Origin: Mycoplasma testudinis ATCC 43263
GTDB taxonomy: Bacteria; Bacillota_I; Bacilli_A; Mycoplasmatales; Mycoplasmoidaceae
Reading direction: 5' to 3'
NCBI RefSeq assembly: GCF_000687795.1
Contig: NZ_JHXT01000001.1
Location: forward strand, 53,959-117,958
Length of the DNA: 64,000 nt
A program made the translations under genes and the position numbers. Of the stretch, positions 56,075-64,000 are shown piece by piece (position 1 is the first letter of the stretch; every line of letters starts with the position of its first letter). A model generated the notes under the pieces. It was given only the letters and a program-made list of their open reading frames with translations, had not been told where the DNA came from and ran no database searches.

Positions 56075-57271
56075 TTAATTGATCGATTTATTATACGCGC
56101 TAACGATTTCGTTATATTTCATGGACAGATCGTAACCATTATATCCAGAATAAAAACCTAAACCGTCAACAATATTTTGGTCAGTTGTTTTTTGCGATAA
56201 ATTTTGAAATGTTTTTAAAATCAATTCCTTAAATAAGGGTTGATCTTTAAATTTACTGTTAAAAATTCCATAGTCATAAAACAACGGGTCGGTCACTGAT
56301 AAAACCTCTATTTTAGCTTCTGCATCTTTCGGATTGAAATAAGATGGATCGCCATTTTTTTGTCATGCTCACGACCCTTCATCATCAAACGCAATTCTAA
56401 AATTTGGATCTTGGCCAATTAAATATCCGCCATGGGATTTCTGCTCAGATTTTGCAGGCAATAAATTATCAATCAATGATCAAGAAGCATCAAAACCAAA
56501 CTGCTTGCGAATTAGTGCTTGTTCTAACAAATAACCACCTGCCGAAGATGTTTTATCGTGAAGAATACCAAAATTACTAAATGTTTTTCAATCCTTATCT
56601 GTCCATGCTTTTTTAATATTTGCTAATTCAGTAGGATTTCCGTAAATCATAATCATACCGCGATAAAACCGAACCAGTTTTTCGCCATAAAACTTTTTAT
56701 ATTTAGCACCATCTCATTCCTTATCGCTATCTCATGACTGGTATGGAGTTTTATTAAATGCATCAGTGGCTTTTTGACCTATTGTCATTAAACTCTTTCC
56801 TTGATCTTGATCAAAATAAGTTTCGTTAGAATCATAAGTTCAACTTTGTGTAAGAGTTTGAATGTAAGGTTCAAAAAAATTCTTATTAGTTTGGGCGTCA
56901 GGAGAACTAACGGTTGCCATGTTAACAAAACTAAAATCAGACTTTCCAGTCATGACATTTGTTAGTTTGGTAACTGAATCGCTTACATTTGGGTTAATCT
57001 TCAAGTTAACACCTTCAACACCTTTGTATTTTTGATCAGAATTTTTAATTTCATCAAAAGTTTGATTAAACAGTTTTTGATAATTTTCGACAGCTTGTGA
57101 GTCTGTCTTTTGAATTCATCATGATCCATCCATATCCATCTTAAATGAATTATCTGAGCCTTGAGATCCACCGCACGCCGAAACGATAACAGGGACAGTT
57201 AAACCGAATGCAACAACAAAAAAAGAAAAGAAAAGTTTCTTCCCTTTTGAAAATATGTTTTTATTTGCCAT
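56075..57271 (-). CDS. P37-like substrate-binding lipoprotein of an ABC importer (398 aa)
   Basis: Basic start, hydrophobic segment and lipobox VIVSAC (Cys33). The mature part has DFSFVNMATVSSPDAQ, LVRFYRGMIMIYGNPTEL and GGYLLEQALIRKQFGFDAS, which fit the PhnD-like/P37 periplasmic-binding fold of mycoplasmas. P37-type proteins of M. hyorhinis and M. genitalium (Cypl) are described as thiamine or thiamine-diphosphate binders. Here the gene is headed by a TPP riboswitch, which supports that ligand. It ends 16 bases before the ATPase gene. Seven or more TGA Trp codons break it in a standard reading. Confidence 0.88.
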
Positions 57272-57284
57272 AGATTATTTTTTT

Positions 57285-57306
57285 CCTTTATAAATCTAGG
57301 CAAAGG
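57285..57306 (-). promoter_or_regulatory. Hairpin that can hide the ribosome binding site of the P37-like gene
   Basis: On the minus strand CCTTT and AAAGG pair around a 12-base loop, and AAAGGA is the ribosome binding site, 8-12 bases before the ATG at 57271. It lies between the riboswitch aptamer and the start, the position of an expression platform that acts on translation. Confidence 0.6.
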
Positions 57307-57317
57307 ATTTGATTGAC

Positions 57318-57390
57318 TTAAGAACTAACTACGCAAGTATGAACTTGATCAGCTAATAAGAGTTTTTCTCAACCACTCAATAATCTTGAG
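57318..57390 (-). promoter_or_regulatory. TPP riboswitch (THI element)
   Basis: Read on the minus strand: GGTTGAGAAAAACTC, then TAGCTGATCAAG, then CATACTTGCGTAG. This fits the TPP consensus (GCTGAGA, then CTGAT-stem-ATAC-stem-GCGTAG), with the CTGAT...GCGTAG core intact and AAG/CTT closing the pyrophosphate-side stem. AAGA and TCTT close the outer helix. It lies 50-120 bases upstream of the P37-like gene, with a -10 box at 57419-57424 further up. Binding of TPP would reduce expression. Confidence 0.85.
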
Positions 57391-57418
57391 CGATACCTCT
57401 GCCTTAACATATGCTTCC

Positions 57419-57424
57419 ATTATA
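57419..57424 (-). promoter_or_regulatory. -10 box (TATAAT) of the importer operon
   Basis: Perfect TATAAT on the minus strand about 30 bases upstream of the riboswitch. The spacing fits a transcript that begins just before the aptamer. Confidence 0.6.
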
Positions 57425-57450
57425 ATTAAAAAATCAAAAAAAGAGTAAAC

Positions 57451-57725
57451 TTAGAACAATAGGATAAAAAGCAACATTCGCGTTGATAAAAAAACAACTG
57501 GCAAGAAATAAATGGATAAAACGATAACCGTAGTCAAGCAAATAATTTCTCTTTTTAAATTTCTAGCTAAATAATTTTTTTGTTTTTGTTTTTTATTATC
57601 TTTTAACAAACAATGAGAAACAACCAAAATACGTGAGTATCTAAAATTTTATTGGTGACCATAAATCCACAAATCCGGATCAATAAAATTGTGAAAAAAA
57701 ATATAAAAATGGATAATCCAACCAT
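57451..57725 (-). pseudogene. Possible degenerate small membrane-protein gene
   Basis: Two overlapping frames on the minus strand look like one interrupted gene: MVGLSIFIFFFTILLIRICG..., from the ATG at 57725, and ILVVSHCLLKDNKKQKQK...LKREIICLTTVIVLSIYFL, ending at 57451. Together they give two membrane segments and a basic loop. The frame changes near 57610-57620. There is no ribosome binding site worth noting, so this could be chance in AT-rich DNA. The rest of 57427-57877 holds nothing else I can identify. Confidence 0.3.
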
Positions 57726-57880
57726 ACAAAAAAAGATAATTTTATATTTTAGACTTGTAGCTATAGTATTAAATAATTAAACAGCCAATAAGATAAAAAA
57801 ATAATTGTGACATACGACAAAAAAATTTAAAAACCTATATGCTGTTTATTTGCAAGTTTTAGATAAAGAAAGGTTTTATG

Positions 57881-58447
57881 ATGAAACGACTGGAAATAGA
57901 AGACTTATTAAAAAGTTACTATGAAACAAATGCTGTATCAGATTCGCAAATCACTCAAAAAACTGATTTTTTTCACTGATTGATTGAACAGTCCTTGAAA
58001 TTAATAAATATAGCACTGGAAAGAACAAGACAAATTGAAATCAACAAAGGCGCAGTCAATTTATCACTTGAACAATTACATGAGCAAATGCTTGCTGAAT
58101 CATGCTGTGATAAAAATCCAAAACTTGCCACAAAAATTGGAGCTGATGTACTGCAAACAATTTTTACCTTGGATTATCTGAATAATTGTATTAAAGAAGA
58201 CAACGTTTATGAACTCAGTGTTGAAAAACTAGAAAAATATAAAAAATATTTTTCTTCAAAAGAAGAAAAGTCAATGGGAAAACTTGAAGATTTTAAGGCA
58301 GGACTACGTTGAAATCCGCAAGCAAAAACCGATAAACCAACTTTTAGTTTTGGGCAACTAATAAAATTGCTTGATGACTCTTATGATAAAAGATTTTCCA
58401 AAGCTTTAACCTGATTAATTAAATATCGAAAAAATAAGGAAAGCTAA
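57881..58447 (+). CDS. Hypothetical cytosolic helical protein (188 aa)
   Basis: GAAAGG precedes two successive ATGs (57878, 57881); the second has better spacing. Reads MKRLEIEDLLKSYYETN...FFHWLIEQSLKLINIALE, with TGA Trp codons at four places. Helix-rich with a Cys pair (SCCDKNP) and a Lys/Glu-rich section (VEKLEKYKKYFSSKEEK). No motif recognised. It lies alone between divergent importer genes and leuS. Confidence 0.75.
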
Positions 58448-58598
58448 TTTTTTGCTTTAAATTTTGCCTACTTACCATTAACAAAATCTAGTCATTATGA
58501 ATACCATTTTTCATATGCCATATTTAACATAAAACAATTTAATAAACTAAATCTCAAATATAAAACCACACGCGCCGAAATAAATAACTAATAAAATT

Positions 58599-61028
58599 TT
58601 ATTCCACAATAAAAGTAATAACTTTATTGGGAATATACTTAATTTCTTTAATTTTTTTGTCTTTTAAAAAATTGGCAGTTTTAGGACTTGATCTAAAATA
58701 TTCTTCAATTTCTTGTTGTTGTGCATCTAAAGCGAAAGTCGCCACACCACGAAACTTCCCGTTAATCATGCAACGAATGGTTTGTTCGGTTTGAATTAAG
58801 TATTTTGCATCATATTTAGGCATTTCAAAAACTGAAATACTCTTCTTATTATTTAAAACTTTTTCATTAAGCTCTTCAGCAATAAAAGGGCAAATAAAAC
58901 TTAAAATAACTAAAAAGTTTTGTAAATAATTTTTGTAAATAATTTCTTGTTTATAGCAATGATTAATAAAAACCATCATAGCACTTACAACTAAATTGTT
59001 TTCGTAGCGTTCTAAATGTTCACAGACTTCTTTAACAAATTGATGATATGCGATTGTAAAGTCTTTAGACATTAACTTTTCATCGTCTGTAATTTTTACA
59101 GATTGATATAAATTATAAACACGATCTAATCATTTTCTTGAGCCATTCAATCCGCCGGTATTTCAAGGCAGCGAAGCTGCAATTGGACCCATAAAGGTTT
59201 CATACAACCGCAGCGCATCCGCACCATGTGAAGCCACAATTTCATTAGGGTTAACAACATTACCAGTTGATTTTGACATTTTTGTTCCATCTGGGCCTAA
59301 AATCATCCCTTGGTTAATTAAATGCATAAAAGGTTCAGAAGTCGGAACCACTTTGATGTCATACAAGAAACGGTGTCAAAAACGCGCATATAATAAGTGT
59401 AAAACCGCATGTTCTTGGCCACCAACATAAACATCAACAGGTAAAAAACGTTTAAACATTTCTTGAGCTTGAGGACTATTGATTGGTCAATAAGTTGCAG
59501 TAGCAGCGCCAATTTTCATAAGGTAGCCAAGGTAATATCAGCACGATCCCGCTCAATTTGGCATTGTATTTGTTTCCCGTTTAAAATGTTGGTTATTAAT
59601 CACAACATCAATTCATTCTTTAGCATTAGCTAATGGTGCTAAACCATCTTTATTAGGAGCATAATTTTGAAGCGGAGGTAAAACCAGTGGCAAATCTTCT
59701 ACTAAAAACGCTTTATTGTTATTATCAAACAAAATTGGGAACGGTTCGCCTCAATAACGTTGACGACTAAAAATTCAGTCTTGTAAGCGGTATACAACCA
59801 TTGTTTTTCCAATTTTATTTTGTACTAAATAACTCAACATTTTTTCATTGGCTGCATCATTATTCAAACCATTAATGAATTCTGAATTCAAATGCTTTCC
59901 ATCACCAGTGTACGCTTTATTTAAATTAAAATCGTTTTCAATAACGTTAATGATTGGTAAATGGTTAGTTTGTGCGAATTCAAAATCACGATCATCATGA
60001 GCGGGAACGCCCATTACTATTCCTGTTCCAAAATTGTTTAAAACATATTCTGCAATTCAAATTGGAAGTTTCTTTTTAGTAAGTGGATGAAGCGCGTATA
60101 CGCCACTAAAGATTCCAGATTTAGATTTTGATTCTTTTCGTTGCAAATCACTTTTTTGTAAAACTCCATCAATATATTTTTGAATTTCGGAATTAGCTGA
60201 TTTACTTAATAATTGAGTGACAAATTCATTTTCAGGCGCTACTACCAAATAAGAAACGCCATATAAAGTATCAGCTCTTGTTGTAAAGACACTTAATTTA
60301 TCATTAGAATTTTCAATTGCAAAATCTAAAGTGACACCAGTTGTTTTACCAATTCATTCCCGTTGCATTGTTTTGATAGAGTTACTTCAATTAATTTCGT
60401 TTAAACCGTCAATTAATTTATCAGCATAGTGAGTAATTTTCAAAACTCATTGCCGCATTTTTTTATGCACAACAGGAAAGCCACCGCGCTCACTAACGGG
60501 TTGGTTTTGATCATTATAAACAACTTCTTCATTTGACAGAACTGTTCCCAATTGTTCACATCAGTTAACATTGATGTCTTTTACTTCCGCTAAGCCATGC
60601 TTGAAAATCTGACTAAAAATTCATTGGGTTCATTGGTAATATGAAGCATCACTTGTAACAACTTTTAAATCAAAATCATAATCAAAACCCAACATTGTCA
60701 TTTGTTTTTCATAAACCGCAATATTTTGTAAAGTAAAAATTTCTGGATGGTTTCCTGTTTTAATTGCATATTGTTCGGCCGGCAAACCAAATGCATCAAA
60801 ACCAATTGGGTGTAAGACATTGAAACCGCAAGCTTTTTTGTAGCGACTTAAAATATCGGTTGCGGTATATCCTTTTACATGGCCCACGTGCAATCCGCTA
60901 CCTGAAGGATACGGGAACATATCTAAAACATAAAACTTCGGTTTAGAAGCATCATTATAAAATTTGTTCGTTTTATTAACTTGTCAGTTTTGAATTCATT
61001 TTTTTTCAATTTCGTTATGGTTGTACAT
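58599..61028 (-). CDS. leuS: Leucyl-tRNA synthetase
   Basis: 809 residues. It charges tRNA-Leu. HIGH motif [14 protein letters not shown] near the start after DMFPYP, CP1 editing region with [15 protein letters not shown], and KMSKS loop [14 protein letters not shown] near the end. [16 protein letters not shown] is specific to LeuRS. Many TGA Trp codons split it in a standard reading. Confidence 0.97.
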
Positions 61029-61147
61029 CAATTATTACCTATATCATTTAATAAAAGTTTTACTTTTGAAAAAGATTTTTAAATTTTCCTAATGAAAAAT
61101 TATAAATATAAGATAGAATAAATTTGAGAATATTTTAAGGAAACTAT

Positions 61148-61186
61148 ATGTCTTACCGAAATCATCTGGAATTTGCACGTTATTAA
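61148..61186 (+). CDS. Possible 12-residue peptide (MSYRNHLEFARY)
   Basis: AAGGAAAC lies 4-7 bases before an ATG that opens 12 codons ending in TAA. It is upstream of the 71-aa membrane protein gene by 80 bases, on the same strand. Could be a leader peptide or chance. Confidence 0.3.
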   Translation: MSYRNHLEFARY

Positions 61187-61266
61187 AACTTCATAGAAAA
61201 TACTAAATGAAGTCAATTAATAACGTTAACTTAAAATAAAAAAACTTTACTCAAAGGAATTAATTA

Positions 61267-61482
61267 ATGTCTAAACAAAAACGAATCGTTGCCGCAATCG
61301 CAGCCGCTGGTCTAATTCTTTTTGGGATCGCGTCCTTGTTTGTTACATTCACGCTTTGTCAATATGCTTGAATCGCAAGTGCTATTGTTATCCCTGCAGG
61401 GTTATTCATTCTTTACAAAATTAAAGTATGAAATCCAAACCACAAAACTGCAAATAAAAACGAATACAAAATAAATTATTAA
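61267..61482 (+). CDS. Small two-helix membrane protein (71 aa)
   Basis: AAAGGAATTAATT precedes the ATG. Basic start (MSKQKR), then two hydrophobic segments (IVAAIAAAGLILFGIASLFV; WIASAIVIPAGLFILYKI) and a basic Asn/Lys-rich end (WNPNHKTANKNEYK). Both ends are likely cytosolic. A strong terminator follows. TGA Trp codons occur twice. Unknown function. Confidence 0.75.
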
Positions 61483-61539
61483 ACTGTCTACGTAACTTTA
61501 ACAAATGTAAGTAAGTAACTAAATCAAATTTTAGTTAAA

Positions 61540-61585
61540 ATCCCAGGTAATTACCTTATAAATTAGGGTAATGCCTGGGATTTTG
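61540..61585 (+). terminator. Strong terminator after the 71-aa gene
   Basis: ATCCCAGGTAATTACC pairs with GGGTAATGCCTGGGAT with a single mismatch and is followed by TTTTGTTTTT. It also lies at the end of the convergent gene. Confidence 0.85.
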
Positions 61586-61612
61586 TTTTTGCTTATTTTT
61601 TAGTTCAATAGT

Positions 61613-62347
61613 TTATTCAAATCGATCGTTTCGAATAGTTTCCATGACTTTGTCATAATTATTTCAATCTAAATCAATGATGGTTTTAGCGATAAATCCA
61701 AAATAATTTTTTTTAGTCTTTCTCAAAACGTAAAAGAAGAAAAAGAAAACTAAAAAGTAATTAATAATTAGGAATCATAAAACAGCAATTAAAACAACAT
61801 ATCCAACAAAAACAATTACATCACTAAACGTATTTAAAGAATTAAACAAAACCAAATAATAAGTGGCGACCATAAAAGATGCTAGTGTTGCTGCCATTAA
61901 AGCTAATAAAATAATCCCAATTACCGAAATTAAAAAAGTTCCGTTGGAAGTAAAACATTTTCTAGATAAGCCAAGTGATAAATTCTTGAAAACCTTATTG
62001 ATTTTAAAAATAGCTATAACTAAGCCAACAATTGGAATAAAATAAAATCATTTAATCTTAAATCCAGAGATTTTTTCATAATCATTATTTTTTTCATATT
62101 CAAAAACAATTTTTAGGTTGTCAGCAACATTGTTTGATAAATTATTTTGAGAATTTGAATCTTCATTGGGTTTATTAAGACTAGAGACAAACGGTCCAGT
62201 AGAAGACGGACTTTGTTTTTGATCTTGATCTTGGTCCTGGTCGTTTTCAAGAATTTCATCTCACGACGATTTAGAAGAACTCATAAGTTCACTTAAATCT
62301 TCATCTTGTTTTTTATCAATTAGGGATGAATTAAAAATATGACTCAT
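61613..62347 (-). CDS. Membrane protein with acidic disordered head (244 aa)
   Basis: Start MSHIFNSSLIDKKQDED with AGGAG upstream inside the preceding gene's end. The first ~95 residues are Asp/Gln/Ser/Asn-rich (NDQDQDQDQKQSPSS), then about four membrane segments (YFIPIVGLVIAIFKI; FLISVIGIILLALMAATLASF; IVFVGYVVLIAVLWFLIINYF). It is 3 bases after the stop of the upstream gene, so the two are one operon. Unknown function. Confidence 0.78.
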
Positions 62348-62350
62348 ACA

Positions 62351-63520
62351 TTAACTCCTGATCGTATCAAATGATGAACGCAAATAATTGAGAATAATAC
62401 TAAACATTCAATTGCCAGTAGCATCGATTAAACCAGACGATGCTGAAGGGTCTTTTAATGTTGCATACAAAGGGTTTGTGAAATCCAACGGTTGAATTAA
62501 TGTTGGTTTTTGAAACTCATTGGCATCATTATTCCAATCGTATTTTAATGAACTATGGAAAAACCGTTCAGGTGTTTGGTCTGCACCATATGGTGGTGGT
62601 AAATTAGTATATACTCGAACTGGAAATGATTTATCAGATAAAACTAAAGAAGTTAAGTCAATTTCCAACGGCGTCAAATAATTTCCAACCAATGAATTTT
62701 GATGAACTAGAACAAGATTAGAACCTTGCAATGCTTTTAAGTCAATGGTAACAGTACCGTTGACAGTTCCGAGTCTATCAGTCACTGCTCGAAACTTCAA
62801 AACATAATTTACATCAAAATTGAAATTCTGTTCGTTTACATATCAGACATTAGTAAGTGAAATTGTGAAATTCGAAATTTGTCCGTCCGCACCACCTGCA
62901 ACTTGTGTAACTGCTGGAATTAAACCTACTAATTTATTAACATTGTTTTTTACTGTTTGTGCAAAATTATCATATAAGCCCGCAAAGGCTAAAACCGCAG
63001 CATAAAAATTATTAGCAATTTGGGTTTGTTCATCAGCTGAACCACTTTTTGTTGAAAGGCTTTGCTTGAAATATGTGTTAAAAGAAGTTGAACTATCTAA
63101 GTAGTTTGGATCTACCTGTTTGGCTTGCTTGTCAAATTCTGTAATTCCATTAGTGATCACAGCATGACTTGGGTCATCATTTGGTTTACCATCATCAAAA
63201 GTTCGGATTACATCAGGAAAAGTCCGCATTAATGATGCTGCTTGTGGGTTAGCTTTAACAAAATCTTGTGATGTGGTTTGACGAGCGTATTTTCCCTGTT
63301 GGGGCGTGATGCTCGCTAGCGCTGATGAAAAATCATTATTTTCGCTCTTGGTTGTAACAATTTGAAAATAGACAGCAGGAATTGCACCAATAACAATAAC
63401 ACCCGCTAAAGATCCAACAACAGTCATACTAACAAAACGCTTTGATCGTCTTTTAATTTTATGACTGAAAATCGAATGCGATTCTTTTTTATCAGGCTTT
63501 ACTTTTTTGGTAAAAAGCAT
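62351..63520 (-). CDS. Membrane-anchored extracellular protein (389 aa)
   Basis: Start ATG at 63520 (MLFTKKVKPDKKESH), overlapping the stop of a 13-residue leader ORF as TAATG. Basic N-terminus (SHKIKRRSKRF), then one membrane anchor (VSMTVVGSLAGVIVIGAIPAVYF). The rest appears outside the cell: TTSQDFVKANPQAASLMRTFP, helical ADEQTQIANNFYAAVLAF, then beta-rich GTVTIDLKALQGSNLVLVH and RVYTNLPPPYGADQ. Two TGA Trp codons occur. Related to nothing I recognise. A surface protein of unknown function. Confidence 0.78.
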
Positions 63521-63561
63521 TATAAAGAGTTTAAACCTCAAGATTGAAGTAGTTTGTTCAT
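63520..63561 (-). CDS. 13-residue leader ORF (MNKLLQSWGLNSL) coupled to the next gene
   Basis: TAGGAGTTTTAAAC places a good ribosome binding site before the ATG at 63561. The frame reads 13 codons, with TGA Trp at codon 8, and stops at TAA, which overlaps the ATG of the downstream gene (TAATG). Spacing and overlap suggest translational coupling. The main gene has no ribosome binding site of its own. Confidence 0.6.
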
Positions 63562-63696
63562 GTTTAAAACTCCTATACAATTTGTATTTTATATATAATA
63601 ATATCTAATTTCCTTTTGTTATCAAGAAATGATATAGGTATTATTCTACCAAAATATATGAATATTCGTGGCGATGGCTCACGCCAGATTTCATAA

Positions 63697-63755
63697 AAAA
63701 AATAGGTGGTAGAGGAAAATTCTGGCAATCAGAATTACTCAATCACCTATTTTTT
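63697..63755. repeat. Large compound hairpin / inverted repeat
   Basis: Perfect 12-bp arms AAAAAATAGGTG (63697-63708) and CACCTATTTTTT (63744-63755) enclose a second perfect 7-bp stem AATTCTG/CAGAATT (63718-63736). It can terminate transcription in both directions, or be the end of a mobile element. Confidence 0.7.
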
Positions 63756-63773
63756 GACGTTTAAGGTACAAAA

Positions 63774-63822
63774 AGTACACAAAAAAATCCCTTGATTGTT
63801 GCCAATCAAAGGAATTTGTACT
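63774..63822. repeat. Second inverted repeat before the last gene
   Basis: AGTACA and TGTACT close the ends, and CCTTGATTG/CAATCAAAGG the centre with a 4-base loop. It ends 38 bases before the ATG at 63861. With the previous repeat it makes a dense run of foldable DNA. Confidence 0.6.
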
Positions 63823-63860
63823 ATCATTAATTTGTTCAAAAAAAATGAAAGGTTAGTACG

Positions 63861-64000
63861 ATGCAATTTTACATTTTTAAAAAATATCTTAATAATAAAT
63901 CAATCCTGAAATTTAAAGAAGACGCAAACGAACTTATTAGCGACTTTATAAATCTCGATGAATTCAATATAACTAAAATTCAAAACGAAGATCAAGGACC
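63861..64000 (+). CDS. Unidentified gene, N-terminal 46 residues (partial)
   Basis: AAAGG precedes the ATG; reads MQFYIFKKYLNNKSILKF then KEDANELISDFINLDEF and continues beyond the window. The start recalls the short beta-strand openings of some mycoplasma transposases (IS1634-type), and large inverted repeats lie just upstream, but 46 residues are too few to decide. Confidence 0.5.
   Translation, partial: MQFYIFKKYLNNKSILKFKEDANELISDFINLDEFNITKIQNEDQG

Overview
This 64 kb window comes from a mycoplasma (Mollicutes). UGA must be read as tryptophan: most genes contain in-frame TGA at conserved Trp positions (both aminoacyl-tRNA synthetases, rpsD, hemW, miaA), and a standard-code reading breaks them into fragments. 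The DNA is AT-rich, genes are tightly packed, surface proteins carry mycoplasma lipoboxes, and there is no sign of a cell-wall pathway. A P65-like/HMW2-like pair followed by a protein with an EAGR box places it among tip-organelle mycoplasmas (Mycoplasma pneumoniae group, Mycoplasmoides). I cannot name the species. All coordinates below use translation table 4 and were joined by hand across TGA codons.

Left region (1-17.5 kb): the end of an aldo/keto reductase, a small hydrophobic protein gene behind a 5' hairpin, then a 17 kb leftward terminal-organelle locus. In transcription order this holds a P65-like protein, a 1943-residue HMW2-like coiled-coil protein, an 858-residue coiled-coil protein with a Gln/Asn/Tyr-rich tail, a degenerate AAA_14/DUF4143-type ATPase, and a 1533-residue acidic EAGR-box protein. 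Together they are probably the cytoskeletal core of the attachment and gliding organelle.

Middle region (17.6-41 kb): mostly housekeeping and transport. It holds ileS, ispH, trmL-trmB, PQ-loop and APC-type transporters (the APC gene is frameshifted near its 3' end), dihydrolipoamide dehydrogenase, tRNA-His, an 881-residue repeat-built surface protein, an OsmC-like protein, a nucleoside deoxyribosyltransferase, a DHH phosphoesterase, thiE, a superoxide reductase, hemW, miaA, a Pro/Ala-rich lipoprotein and an amidohydrolase.

Right region (41-64 kb): more accessory in character. It has an acidic protein with twelve N-[IV]-F motifs and four WFNL motifs, a second PQ-loop protein, a frameshifted sialidase lipoprotein with a collagen-like stretch, an intact AAA_14/DUF4143 ATPase behind 22-bp direct repeats, a bacterial-PH-like protein behind an 18-T tract, tRNA-Leu/Trp/Arg, a second repeat-built surface protein next to a broken relative, rpsD, and a PhnCDE-like ABC importer whose P37-like lipoprotein gene is preceded by a TPP riboswitch. 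The window ends with leuS, several small membrane proteins, a gene led by a 13-codon upstream ORF, and the start of an unidentified gene behind two large inverted repeats.

The genes connect in three ways. The organelle proteins form one locus. The TPP riboswitch, P37-like importer and thiE point to a thiamine salvage route. The sialidase and the two modular surface proteins form a host-facing set with signs of decay and module shuffling.
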